Of a DNA stretch of 10,960 nucleotides, positions 5,375 to 10,960 are shown one piece after another. The stretch is from CAYXZR01 sp964470025 (GTDB lineage: Bacteria; Patescibacteriota; Patescibacteriia; Buchananbacterales; UBA6539). The position numbers and the translations under genes are program-made. The notes under the pieces are model-generated. The model made no database searches. It saw only the letters and a list, made by a program, of their open reading frames with translations, and was not told where the DNA came from. The stretch spans positions 1-10,960 of the forward strand of contig CAYXZR010000029.1 of NCBI GenBank assembly GCA_964470025.1. The letters run 5' to 3'. Within the stretch, counting starts at the first letter, position 1; each line of letters opens with the position of its first letter.

Positions 5375-5896
5375 ATGAATGTTTTTCCAGGTGTTGTCTT
5401 TAATTTCTTATCAGCTGAGCAAGTTGGCCTAATTATCGGCCGACTCACCAACTATATCACCCACTCTACGTTCGTGAAGCTCAACAATCGTCCGCAGACT
5501 GGTGGATACTTCCGAGTGTTTGATATGAGTGGCAACCATATCTTCAGCTGGGGCGTAGGAGAAATCCGTCAGCGCTCTCCGGTAGAACGAGCCATTTATG
5601 AAAACACTGCCGCGGAAAAATCTGATCGACTCATCCGAATGGGTAACAGTCACTCTCATATAACGAGTGCCCAAAGCAAAGTGGAAAAGATTCTTTACGC
5701 TGGAGCTGTTCGAGTTACCGATACGCTCATCTTTTCTTTTTCAGGACTCAACGAAGAGATGGATGAAGCATTGGTACTACTTATCGCGACTGACCTTGGC
5801 TTCATCACCCCAGAAAAAGCTTTAGAGATCTCAGGGTTGTGGAAGAACGAGGGAAAGCTTAAGCTCCTTCTGGAAATTCGACCCGTCGAACAATAA
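5375..5896 (+). CDS. Conserved-looking soluble protein of unknown function (173 aa)
   Basis: The start is ATG 5375 because AAAGGA (5360-5365) lies 9 nt upstream; an in-frame TTG at 5339 would add 12 residues but falls in a leader hairpin. No signal peptide or membrane segment is seen, so it is probably cytoplasmic. The layout is an N-terminal helix region (SAEQVGLIIGRLTNYI), a strand pair around TGGYFRVFDMSGNHIFSWGVGE (42-63), a middle helix with REQS-like charged residues and RMGNSHSHITSAQS (88-101), then AGAVRVTDTLIFSFSGLNEEMDEALVLLIATDLG (109-142). The D-x-x-G ... S-G-x-x-x-x-x-D-E-A pattern is faintly like GlcG/HbpS (DUF336) proteins, but not enough to assign. It is a single-gene unit with its own promoter and terminator. 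Confidence 0.8.
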   Translation: MNVFPGVVFNFLSAEQVGLIIGRLTNYITHSTFVKLNNRPQTGGYFRVFDMSGNHIFSWGVGEIRQRSPVERAIYENTAAEKSDRLIRMGNSHSHITSAQSKVEKILYAGAVRVTDTLIFSFSGLNEEMDEALVLLIATDLGFITPEKALEISGLWKNEGKLKLLLEIRPVEQ

Positions 5897-5913
5897 GAAC
5901 ATTGCCTGCACAT

Positions 5914-5941
5914 GAGCCGCTAACACAGTGGCTCTTTTTTT
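5914..5941 (+). terminator. Terminator of the 173-aa gene
   Basis: GAGCCGC/GTGGCTC, 7 bp including one G-U, loop TAACACA, then seven T. The last two T are shared with the -35 box of the next gene. Confidence 0.9.
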
Positions 5942-5968
5942 GACAAAAAACATGCGCTGCATTAGCAT
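5940..5968 (+). promoter_or_regulatory. Promoter of the 140-aa membrane protein gene
   Basis: TTGACA (5940-5945), 17-nt spacer, TAGCAT (5963-5968). Its -35 box overlaps the T run of the preceding terminator. Confidence 0.75.
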
Positions 5969-5995
5969 GAGGTAATTCCATTGAAAGGATGTGAC

Positions 5996-6418
5996 ATGAA
6001 CATTACCATACGCCGTACTCGTGTCGTATGTTGTACCGCCTTATTTTTTTGTATTTCACTGCTTTTTGCAACACTGTGCCTACTTCACAAAGAAGCAAGC
6101 AGGGAAGAGGCTGCTGAGAATCTAATAAAAATTCAAGGCATGAAACAGTTGTGGGAGTCGCTGGAGTACAACTTCACTGAGCCTGACCAGGAATCTGATC
6201 AGCCGCAGCTTAATGGTCTTTGGATGATTCAGGCGCGTCAGCAGCAACTCTACTTACTGCGCGAAATGCACACGCTTAAGCACAGCTGTACTGAGCTCCC
6301 GCCAGAAATCGAGCTCTTTTTAAAGCAGCATCCCCGCCCTACCGAAAACACATTTCGTGAATTCAACGAATACCACATCGAACAAGCGCTCAACGCACTT
6401 AGTCGGATGCACCACTAG
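5996..6418 (+). CDS. Single-pass membrane or exported protein of unknown function (140 aa)
   Basis: The start is ATG 5996, with AAAGGA (5984-5989) 6 nt upstream; a TTG five codons earlier overlaps that ribosome site and is rejected. Residues 1-8 are basic (NITIRRTR) and about 9-30 hydrophobic with several Cys (VVCCTALFFCISLLFATLCLL), an anchor or signal sequence. The remainder is helical and charged, with Gln-rich stretches (IQARQQQLYLLREM) and a final helix FREFNEYHIEQALNAL. No catalytic motif is recognised. The outside-facing helical domain could form a coiled coil. The stop codon lies inside the terminator hairpin. Confidence 0.75.
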   Translation: MNITIRRTRVVCCTALFFCISLLFATLCLLHKEASREEAAENLIKIQGMKQLWESLEYNFTEPDQESDQPQLNGLWMIQARQQQLYLLREMHTLKHSCTELPPEIELFLKQHPRPTENTFREFNEYHIEQALNALSRMHH

Positions 6419-6440
6419 CCTACACATAGTAGGCTTTTTT
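6417..6440 (+). terminator. Terminator of the 140-aa gene
   Basis: AGCCTAC/GTAGGCT, 7-bp perfect stem, loop ACATA, followed by a run of T to 6440. It begins within the TAG stop codon. Confidence 0.85.
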
Positions 6441-6466
6441 ATTTGCCGTCTAGCAAAGGCTATTAG

Positions 6467-6496
6467 TTGACAAAACAACTAAAATGTGGGTATACT
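6467..6496 (+). promoter_or_regulatory. Promoter of the acidic exported protein gene
   Basis: TTGACA (6467-6472), 18-nt spacer, TATACT (6491-6496). The early transcript contains an AT-rich perfect hairpin TATTGTT-TTTT-AACAATA (6501-6518). Confidence 0.8.
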
Positions 6497-6542
6497 TGAT
6501 TATTGTTTTTTAACAATACATCCCATTTCCTGGAGTATTTCC

Positions 6543-7268
6543 ATGTCCCAATCCCTGTTGCGCCTCGCAGCTATCGCCATCTTTCTGTCTCAGGCTTCTG
6601 CAAATGCTGAAAACCTCAAGTCGCTTGAAGATGCTCACACAACGACGGATGATGAATCCGATAACCTGCGGGCCTTCGACCTTGGCGAGGCCGAAGACGA
6701 AGAAGTCATCGAATTTGACGACTTTCCCCTGAAGAAGCCGGCCACTCGTCCTAATCGTCGCTTTGTCCGCATCATGGGCAAGCCTGTAATTTACCATGGT
6801 CGTTTCGGTGGTGAGTCTCGACGTATCCGTGAAGAGCGTCCCGCCAAACCGAACCGTCCTCAGAAGCACCCCCTCACCATTGAAGCTCCGACGACTGAAA
6901 TCGTCGATGAAAGCGCCCCGATGCCCGCCTTTCAGGCTGCCATCAGCACCACTGAGTTGGATCAGGCCATGATCAATGGCAAGTTGGCCTGGGCTTCCTT
7001 CGGTGGCGGAGAAGATGCGGAAGTTCTCATCGGCTCGCAACACCTCCGTGTTAAGAAGACCGGTAACAGCATGGTCCGGTTCGTCGATGAAGCTGATGCT
7101 ACCCTTGAAGAAGAGGAGAACATTTCTCCTGCCAATCTCGTCGTGTCTGTCGAAGATCACGAAGAAGTTACTGGAATCTTCACTGGCCTGATCGCCCCTC
7201 ACCGCCGTGAGTTTATTGACCCCGACAGCTACTGGACCCAGAATACCGAATGGGAGGAAACAATCTAG
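6543..7268 (+). CDS. Exported acidic protein of unknown function (241 aa)
   Basis: Start ATG 6543 with GGAG (6532-6535) 7 nt upstream; this start gives a textbook signal peptide MSQSLLRLAAIAIFLSQASA with likely cleavage at ANA-EN (residues 20-24). The mature protein has an acidic first part (SLEDAHTTTDDESDNL ... GEAEDEEVIEFDD), then a basic proline-rich stretch (KKPATRPNRRFVRIMGK, REERPAKPNRPQKHP), then a mixed C-terminal half with GGGEDAEVLIGSQHLRVKKTGNS and another acidic run (DEADATLEEEEN). No family is recognised. The alternating acidic and basic blocks could be flexible or bind charged cell-wall polymers. The DNA is clearly more GC-rich and richer in GTC/CGT/GCC-type codons than its neighbours, which suggests high expression or foreign origin. 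Confidence 0.8.
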   Translation: MSQSLLRLAAIAIFLSQASANAENLKSLEDAHTTTDDESDNLRAFDLGEAEDEEVIEFDDFPLKKPATRPNRRFVRIMGKPVIYHGRFGGESRRIREERPAKPNRPQKHPLTIEAPTTEIVDESAPMPAFQAAISTTELDQAMINGKLAWASFGGGEDAEVLIGSQHLRVKKTGNSMVRFVDEADATLEEEENISPANLVVSVEDHEEVTGIFTGLIAPHRREFIDPDSYWTQNTEWEETI

Positions 7269-7275
7269 CTCTTTT

Positions 7276-7303
7276 AGGAGTCTGACATTTCAGACTCCTT
7301 TTT
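7276..7303 (+). terminator. Terminator of the acidic exported protein gene
   Basis: Perfect 10-bp stem AGGAGTCTGA/TCAGACTCCT, loop CATT, followed by T. On the minus strand the stem is followed by A, so it serves the plus-strand gene only. Confidence 0.9.
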
Positions 7304-7319
7304 ATTTAAAGTAAAAATA

Positions 7320-8330
7320 CTAGTCTAAGTTTTCTCCAAATGGGAGGCCAAAAGCAGCCACACTTTCAAACTCATGAATATCTTGATTCCAGGTTGGGCC
7401 AAAATGCTTTTCTGCTGCCGCTTCATTAACCACCCATCGTAACTCTAAGTCTGTAGTGACATAGAACACTTCTGCAAAGCGTAAACTTTTTACAAGCCAG
7501 CCTGGCTGCAGTGCGCTAGAGCCAGAACCGCTTGCTACGTTAATTGCCTCACGGGTAATAGGTCCGAAGTAGCCACTGTTTGGAATGTTGTATTGTGTTT
7601 GAAACTTAATCAGTGCTGCTTGTGTGGCTGAGCCAAAATACCTTGATTCATTACCTGGCGAACCCGCGCCTGAAGAAGCAACAATAAATCCGTTTTGATT
7701 TAAATATTTTTGTAATTGATATACATCTTCACCGGTTGAGCCAATATCTAAATCTTGAGTAAAACGATATGTTGATTTTGGGATACCTGAGTAGACTGCG
7801 GCAATTAAGCTGGGGTATGAATTAATTGCTTCTCGCTGAGGTGTCCAAATTTCAAAATGTAAATGTGGTGAGGTGCTCTCAGCATTACCACTATCGCCAG
7901 CGTAGGCGACAACCTGACCGGCAGTTACTCGAGATCCACGTCGAATACCGTCAGCAAACGCATTGTCGTAACCTCCGTTGCCATCGTCTGTTCCTGGAGT
8001 GTCGTTGTTAATGTGTAAATAGCGATATGAATACCCTTCACTATCTTGAATGTAGAGTGCATAGCCCCACGATCTTTCTGTCTCAGTAATATATGTCACC
8101 CTACCATCAACTGCGGCAACTAGGGGAGTATATTTATCGGTAATAATATCAGTTCCTATATGTGTCCGCCCTCCAGAGCGCGCGGCTCCCCACGTATCAG
8201 AAAAAGAGTACTCACCATCAACTGGAAATGTAATATCTCGTACTACTGTCTCATCTGATTCTTGCGCCATCACAACTCCTGGCAAAAACAGTGCGCAAAA
8301 TAAAAAACAAATTGTTTTACAATAATTCAT
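7320..8330 (-). CDS. Exported M23 peptidase with peptidoglycan-binding domain
   Basis: 336 aa. Signal peptide at 1-22 (CKTICFLFCALFLPGVVMA, cleavage near MA-QE). The LytM/M23 endopeptidase domain covers about 32-170, with the zinc ligands His57 and Asp61 (THIGTD), His106 (YLH) and the H-x-H pair at 156/158 (PHLHFEIW). A PG_binding_1 domain occupies about 193-265 (IGSTGEDVYQLQKYLNQNG ... YFGSATQAALIKFQTQYNIP ... YFGPITREAIN). The end, about 278-336, contains SLRFAEVFYVTTDLELRWVVNEAAAEKHFG, which resembles a C-terminal wall or surface module I associate with Parcubacteria (recollection, not checked). The expected role is cutting peptide cross-links in peptidoglycan outside the membrane. All zinc ligands are present, so it should be active. 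The -10 box is 6 nt from the ATG and no Shine-Dalgarno sequence exists, pointing to a leaderless mRNA. Confidence 0.93.
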   Translation of the reverse strand: MNYCKTICFLFCALFLPGVVMAQESDETVVRDITFPVDGEYSFSDTWGAARSGGRTHIGTDIITDKYTPLVAAVDGRVTYITETERSWGYALYIQDSEGYSYRYLHINNDTPGTDDGNGGYDNAFADGIRRGSRVTAGQVVAYAGDSGNAESTSPHLHFEIWTPQREAINSYPSLIAAVYSGIPKSTYRFTQDLDIGSTGEDVYQLQKYLNQNGFIVASSGAGSPGNESRYFGSATQAALIKFQTQYNIPNSGYFGPITREAINVASGSGSSALQPGWLVKSLRFAEVFYVTTDLELRWVVNEAAAEKHFGPTWNQDIHEFESVAAFGLPFGENLD

Positions 8331-8336
8331 GACTTT

Positions 8337-8345
8337 AGTATAGCA
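8337..8345 (-). promoter_or_regulatory. Extended -10 promoter giving a leaderless M23 mRNA
   Basis: Minus strand TGC-TATACT (8345-8337), with 6 nt to the ATG at 8330, so the first transcribed base should be the A of ATG. The -35 region (around 8358) is poor, as allowed for an extended -10 promoter. Confidence 0.65.
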
Positions 8346-8356
8346 TAATAAAATTA

Positions 8357-8385
8357 TTGACTAATTTAACTAAAAAAGATACTCT
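8357..8385 (+). promoter_or_regulatory. Promoter of the 120-aa membrane protein gene
   Basis: TTGACT (8357-8362), 17-nt spacer, TACTCT (8380-8385). It diverges from the M23 promoter with only about 20 bp between core elements, so the two could interfere. Confidence 0.55.
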
Positions 8386-8431
8386 TTGCTTAGCTGACAA
8401 ACTACCCACAAAAAAGAAAGGCTCTTTCACA

Positions 8432-8794
8432 ATGGAACATCCGCTTATCTCACTCTACACGATTTCTTTGGTTGTCTTGGCCGTATGCTGTGCTTGCCTC
8501 AGTGTATATGCATGGATTGAATTTGCATTTAGGTATTGGATTGAGCAACAACCTCTCTCAAGAGCGCTGTGCCACTTTCTAATATACCTCACAACCTTTC
8601 TGATCATCTTTGGAATCGGAACCACGCCGCTGAGCAATAGTCTCCACACAGAAGGAATACTTGCGAGTAGCATGTTGTTTTTTTGCTTTTGCGTTGCTTG
8701 GCACTGGTTGCTATGGCCGTGTGCTGGTAAGATCATCCGATATGTCCAGGGCAGGCGAGAGTTACATCCTCGAAAAGTTCCATTACGCGCATAG
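8432..8794 (+). CDS. Three-helix membrane protein of unknown function (120 aa)
   Basis: The ATG at 8432 is chosen because AAAGG (8417-8421) is 10 nt upstream; an upstream in-frame TTG at 8357 falls in the -35 box. Three hydrophobic segments are seen: about 7-28 (SLYTISLVVLAVCCACLSVY), 45-64 (ALCHFLIYLTTFLIIFGIG) and 74-97 (GILASSMLFFCFCVAWHWLLW). The tail is short and basic (GRRELHPRKVPLRA), and by the positive-inside rule it should be cytoplasmic. No family is recognised. The ribosome site lies in a small hairpin (GAAAG-GCT-CTTTC, 8416-8428), which may damp translation. Confidence 0.75.
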   Translation: MEHPLISLYTISLVVLAVCCACLSVYAWIEFAFRYWIEQQPLSRALCHFLIYLTTFLIIFGIGTTPLSNSLHTEGILASSMLFFCFCVAWHWLLWPCAGKIIRYVQGRRELHPRKVPLRA

Positions 8795-8802
8795 TAGTTT
8801 AT

Positions 8803-8829
8803 AACCCTATTTTTTTGTAGGGTTTTTTT
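8803..8829 (+). terminator. Terminator of the 120-aa gene
   Basis: AACCCTA/TAGGGTT, 7-bp perfect stem, 8-nt T-rich loop, followed by T to 8829. It starts 9 nt after the stop. Confidence 0.85.
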
Positions 8830-8873
8830 ATTACAAAAGAATGGCGTAAAATATTATAGCCAACTACTACGCG

Positions 8874-8902
8874 TTGACAAAAACGCTGTTTAATAGTACT
8901 TT
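8874..8902 (+). promoter_or_regulatory. Promoter of the 447-aa gene, with a structured leader
   Basis: TTGACA (8874-8879), 17-nt spacer, TACTTT (8897-8902). The leader of about 60 nt contains two hairpins: TTCTGA/TCAGAA (8911-8927, loop TTTAC) and CCCC/GGGG (8942-8955). The second stands immediately before the AAAGGA ribosome site (8956-8961). Confidence 0.65.
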
Positions 8903-8969
8903 TTTCTTGATTCTGATTTACTCAGAACACATCTCCTAAAACCCCTAAGTCGGGGAAAGGATTCGCACC

Positions 8970-10313
8970 ATGACAAACGTAGCTCAAGTAAGATCAATGG
9001 CATTCCACCATGAAGATGGACTACCTGCTGCATATTTACAAGCAGCCAAATTTGCCGGCCAGAATGGTCGACTAGCAACCATGGCTGACATCGTATCAGC
9101 ACGACTTGAAACAAAGCCTGGAGATTTTCCCTGGGAGCGCTACTTTACGACGCTAACAGCTGAATATCTTGGACTTTCCAAGTCGGGTACTCGAATTTTA
9201 ATCGTTGCACACGGTGTTGGGCCAATGTCTACTTTGGACGGAATCAGGAAAGCCTACTCTTGGCAATACAAAGATCAAACTCGCTCACGCCGCGGCGGAA
9301 GAATAACCCCTAAGGAGTTCCTTAGGCTCGAGGCAGGGGAATATGGCGATGTAACGGTTATCGACTTTGATAATTACTGTAGTGGCCATACGTATCCTTT
9401 TTCTCGAGTACTTCGGGTCTCTGAAGCACTAGAGGATGCTCTACTTAAAGCTCGATTAGGGTCGGATGCTGAACGGTATATTCAGGCGCACGCCAGAAGC
9501 TCTAAAGAATGGCACCTTGAACAACTCGGCATCACCCCAGAGAATCAACTAAATCTCTCTGAAGATCTTGAAAGCAAATATCCTGACAGCCAGCATCTGA
9601 GAGATGGTCTCCCAGATGCTGATCCATATGTTATAAAAATTGGTGACGCGCTGAACTGCTCTTATATGTATACCCCTGTAGATGAGGGTGGCCCACTTGC
9701 TCACCTTGTGTCTACCGGGGGACTAACCCACCTCCATCATCATGGACAACAAAGTCTAGTACTCGATGTAGATTGCCACGAATGGTCGGACGGCGTGAGG
9801 CTAGTTGGAATAAAGTCGGGCAATTGTACTCAAATCCACTCTGGACCAGACGCAACTAAACTACTACATGACCACTGGAGAGAACTGCTTATCCCAATCA
9901 ACACTCCAGTCAAGGTTGGGTTTCGTGGCTTAGTTGAAATAGACAACCATTGGTTTACGCAGTACCCGAAACAGGGTGCGAGAATGGACACTGGCGAACC
10001 AGAGTATGCTGTTGTTTCGAAAGAGCCCCTTGGGGAACCTGTTCGCTTTAGAACAACCATCGGTGGCGGGTACTATGGATTCTTTCGGTTTGCGATAAAT
10101 GAACTAAAGTCAATCGCGCCGCCAAGAGCAAATGCCTACTTTTTTGTAACTGACCCTGACTTTGAACCTGCCGAGAAGGGTAGTCCGACCCATCACTTTG
10201 CTATGGTTCAGTTTTTTCATGTCACGCTTGATACATCGAGACGATTGATGCGTGAGGGTCAACTTTGTCACGACTATGAAACGATGATGCAAATAATGGC
10301 ATCCGCATCATAA
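8970..10313 (+). CDS. Soluble protein of unknown function (447 aa)
   Basis: ATG 8970 with AAAGGA 8 nt upstream; a clean start. No signal peptide or membrane segment is present, so it is probably cytoplasmic. I do not recognise the family. Visible parts: an N-terminal helical region (YLQAAKFAGQNGRLATMADIVSARL, 22-46), a buried strand with a glycine turn GTRILIVAHGVGPMS (73-87) that could be an alpha/beta core, an acidic site DVTVIDFDNYCSGHTYPFSR (127-146), a His-rich THLHHHGQ (253-260) that might bind metal, and a late conserved-looking block GGGYYGFFRFAINELKSIAPPRANAYFFV (365-393) followed by PTHHFAMVQFFHV (406-418). The His-rich and acidic motifs would suit a metal-dependent enzyme, but this is inference. 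It is a single-gene unit with its own promoter and terminator. Confidence 0.85.
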   Translation: MTNVAQVRSMAFHHEDGLPAAYLQAAKFAGQNGRLATMADIVSARLETKPGDFPWERYFTTLTAEYLGLSKSGTRILIVAHGVGPMSTLDGIRKAYSWQYKDQTRSRRGGRITPKEFLRLEAGEYGDVTVIDFDNYCSGHTYPFSRVLRVSEALEDALLKARLGSDAERYIQAHARSSKEWHLEQLGITPENQLNLSEDLESKYPDSQHLRDGLPDADPYVIKIGDALNCSYMYTPVDEGGPLAHLVSTGGLTHLHHHGQQSLVLDVDCHEWSDGVRLVGIKSGNCTQIHSGPDATKLLHDHWRELLIPINTPVKVGFRGLVEIDNHWFTQYPKQGARMDTGEPEYAVVSKEPLGEPVRFRTTIGGGYYGFFRFAINELKSIAPPRANAYFFVTDPDFEPAEKGSPTHHFAMVQFFHVTLDTSRRLMREGQLCHDYETMMQIMASAS

Positions 10314-10338
10314 TTCAGCACCTTTGGCCAATTGCTAT

Positions 10339-10373
10339 ACTGCATCCTAGTTTATCTTGGATGCAGTTTTTTT
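10339..10373 (+). terminator. Terminator of the 447-aa gene
   Basis: ACTGCATCC/GGATGCAGT, 9-bp perfect stem, 11-nt loop, then T to 10373. Confidence 0.9.
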
Positions 10374-10382
10374 GTATCACAA

Positions 10383-10403
10383 AACCGCCCTTTAGGGGCG
10401 GTT
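10383..10403 (-). terminator. Terminator of the tRNA array
   Basis: AACCGCCC/GGGCGGTT, 8-bp perfect stem with a 5-nt loop. On the minus strand the stem runs into TTTT. It lies 7 nt past the tRNA-Gly CCA and faces the terminator of the 447-aa gene in a convergent junction. Confidence 0.75.
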
Positions 10404-10410
10404 ATTGTCC

Positions 10411-10486
10411 TGGAGCGGGTAGCGGGAATCGAACCCGCATCTCCAGCTTGGAAGGCTGGCATAATAAGCCATTATACTATACCCGC
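10411..10486 (-). tRNA. tRNA-Gly (UCC)
   Basis: 76 nt with encoded CCA. Acceptor GCGGGTA/TACCCGC, anticodon loop CTTCCAA with anticodon TCC, T-loop GGTTCGAATCC, discriminator U. Last tRNA of the array, 3 nt after tRNA-Pro. Confidence 0.97.
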
Positions 10487-10489
10487 AAA

Positions 10490-10565
10490 TGGTCGGGGTG
10501 ACTGGACTTGAACCAGCGGCCTCATCGTCCCAAACGACGCGCGCTACCAACTGCGCCACACCCCG
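10490..10565 (-). tRNA. tRNA-Pro (UGG)
   Basis: 76 nt with encoded CCA. Acceptor CGGGGTG/CACCCCG (C1-G72, typical for bacterial tRNA-Pro), anticodon loop TTTGGGA with anticodon TGG, discriminator A. Confidence 0.97.
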
Positions 10566-10582
10566 ATTAAATAAATTGCTCA

Positions 10583-10657
10583 TGGTGCCGAGGGGCAGAA
10601 TTGAACTGCCGACGCAAGGATTTTCAGTCCTTCGCTCTACCACTGAGCTACCTCGGC
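10583..10657 (-). tRNA. tRNA-Phe (GAA)
   Basis: 75 nt with encoded CCA. Acceptor GCCGAGG/CCTCGGC, anticodon loop CTGAAAA with anticodon GAA, discriminator A. It is 17 nt from tRNA-Pro and 7 nt from tRNA-Ile. Confidence 0.97.
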
Positions 10658-10664
10658 TCATGTA

Positions 10665-10741
10665 TGGTGGGCGATCCAGGACTTGAACCTGGGACCTCGT
10701 CATTATCAGTGACGCGCTCTAACCAGCTGAGCTAATCGCCC
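10665..10741 (-). tRNA. tRNA-Ile (GAU)
   Basis: 77 nt with encoded CCA. Acceptor GGGCGAT/ATCGCCC, anticodon loop CTGATAA with anticodon GAT, discriminator A. Confidence 0.97.
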
Positions 10742-10762
10742 TCACCTCATGTTGGTGACACA

Positions 10763-10778
10763 TCCGCCAGCCGGCGGA
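10763..10778. repeat. GC-rich palindrome between tRNA-Ala and tRNA-Ile
   Basis: TCCGCC/GGCGGA with a 4-nt centre, AGCC on the plus strand. In the precursor RNA it forms a tight hairpin. It resembles short GC-rich palindromes scattered in some Parcubacteria genomes (recollection, unchecked) and may be a REP-like element or an RNA-processing signal. The rest of the 56-nt spacer shows nothing else. Confidence 0.6.
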
Positions 10779-10797
10779 CTAATCGCACGGGTTGTTT

Positions 10798-10874
10798 TGG
10801 TGGAGCTGCAGGGACTCGAACCCTGGACCCCCGCCTTGCAAAGGCGGTGCTCTAGCCAACTGAGCTACAGCCCC
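10798..10874 (-). tRNA. tRNA-Ala (UGC)
   Basis: 77 nt with encoded CCA. Acceptor GGGGCTG/CAGCTCC contains the G3-U70 wobble, the identity mark of tRNA-Ala; anticodon loop TTTGCAA with anticodon TGC, discriminator A. First tRNA of the array. I could not place a convincing promoter in the 50 nt upstream. Confidence 0.97.
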
Positions 10875-10920
10875 TTGTCAGATCTATGAAGCGATTAAGC
10901 TAGATTTAAATCTGTAGGAC

Positions 10921-10953
10921 AAAACAACAGATGTTATTTTAGCTTATCTGTTG
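10921..10953 (-). terminator. Possible terminator of a gene beyond the right edge
   Basis: CAACAGAT/ATCTGTTG, 8-bp perfect stem with a 13-nt loop, followed on the minus strand by TTTTG. The large loop and short T run make it a weak call. Confidence 0.4.
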
Positions 10954-10960
10954 CGTTAGA

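Noticed and set aside
6510..7202. 230-codon open frame on the minus strand, antisense to the acidic exported protein
   Set aside because: The plus-strand frame has a ribosome site, signal peptide, promoter and terminator. The antisense frame has none and is open because of the GC-rich codon pattern.
10392..10703. Open frames across the tRNA array on both strands
   Set aside because: They are translations of tRNA genes, such as the well-known spurious VTGLEPA and SSVVERR peptides.
10875..10920. Promoter of the tRNA array
   Set aside because: Only weak candidates, such as TTGTCC with an 18-nt spacer to TTAATC; not good enough to call.

Overview
The window looks like a piece of a small, streamlined Patescibacteria (CPR, Parcubacteria-like) chromosome. 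This placement is inferred from several features. Genes and intergenic gaps are short. Many starts lack a Shine-Dalgarno sequence and sit directly behind a promoter. The C-terminal domain of the M23 peptidase is of a type I associate with Parcubacteria, and several short exported or membrane proteins belong to no family I recognise. Standard genetic code fits: none of the long genes needs UGA as a sense codon, and all eleven genes whose stop is visible end in TAA or TAG.

Left part, minus strand (1-2891): tRNA-Cys(GCA), infB, rbfA, then a DHH phosphoesterase (NrnA-like) cut by the window edge. This is the classical infB-rbfA-nrnA translation/RNA-turnover order. A promoter lies ahead of tRNA-Cys, and a second promoter, overlapping a perfect dyad, sits immediately ahead of the DHH gene.

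Middle-left, minus strand (2866-5289): a lysozyme-fold (SLT-like) exported protein with a near-consensus promoter and a structured leader; a DUF62-type SAM hydroxide adenosyltransferase (SAM-hydrolase-like); and a membrane-anchored YceI protein. Between the YceI gene and the DUF62 gene lies the most interesting element of the window. It has a promoter, a 21-residue open frame with five internal Met codons (MM-K-MMM), a 1:2 hairpin, a possible 2:3 antiterminator and a strong 3:4 terminator directly in front of the DUF62 start codon. This is the full layout of a ribosome-mediated attenuator that senses methionyl-tRNA. It would switch on an enzyme expected to release methionine from SAM.

Middle-right (5290-10373): single-gene transcription units, most with their own TTGACA-type promoter and their own intrinsic terminator. 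They encode a 173-aa unknown protein, a 140-aa single-pass membrane protein, a 241-aa acidic exported protein of unusual base composition, an exported M23 peptidase with a peptidoglycan-binding domain (minus strand, probably a leaderless mRNA), a 120-aa three-helix membrane protein and a 447-aa soluble protein of unknown function.

Right end, minus strand (10383-10874): a five-tRNA array, in transcription order Ala(UGC)-Ile(GAU)-Phe(GAA)-Pro(UGG)-Gly(UCC), all with encoded CCA. A GC-rich palindrome lies between Ala and Ile, and an intrinsic terminator closes the array.
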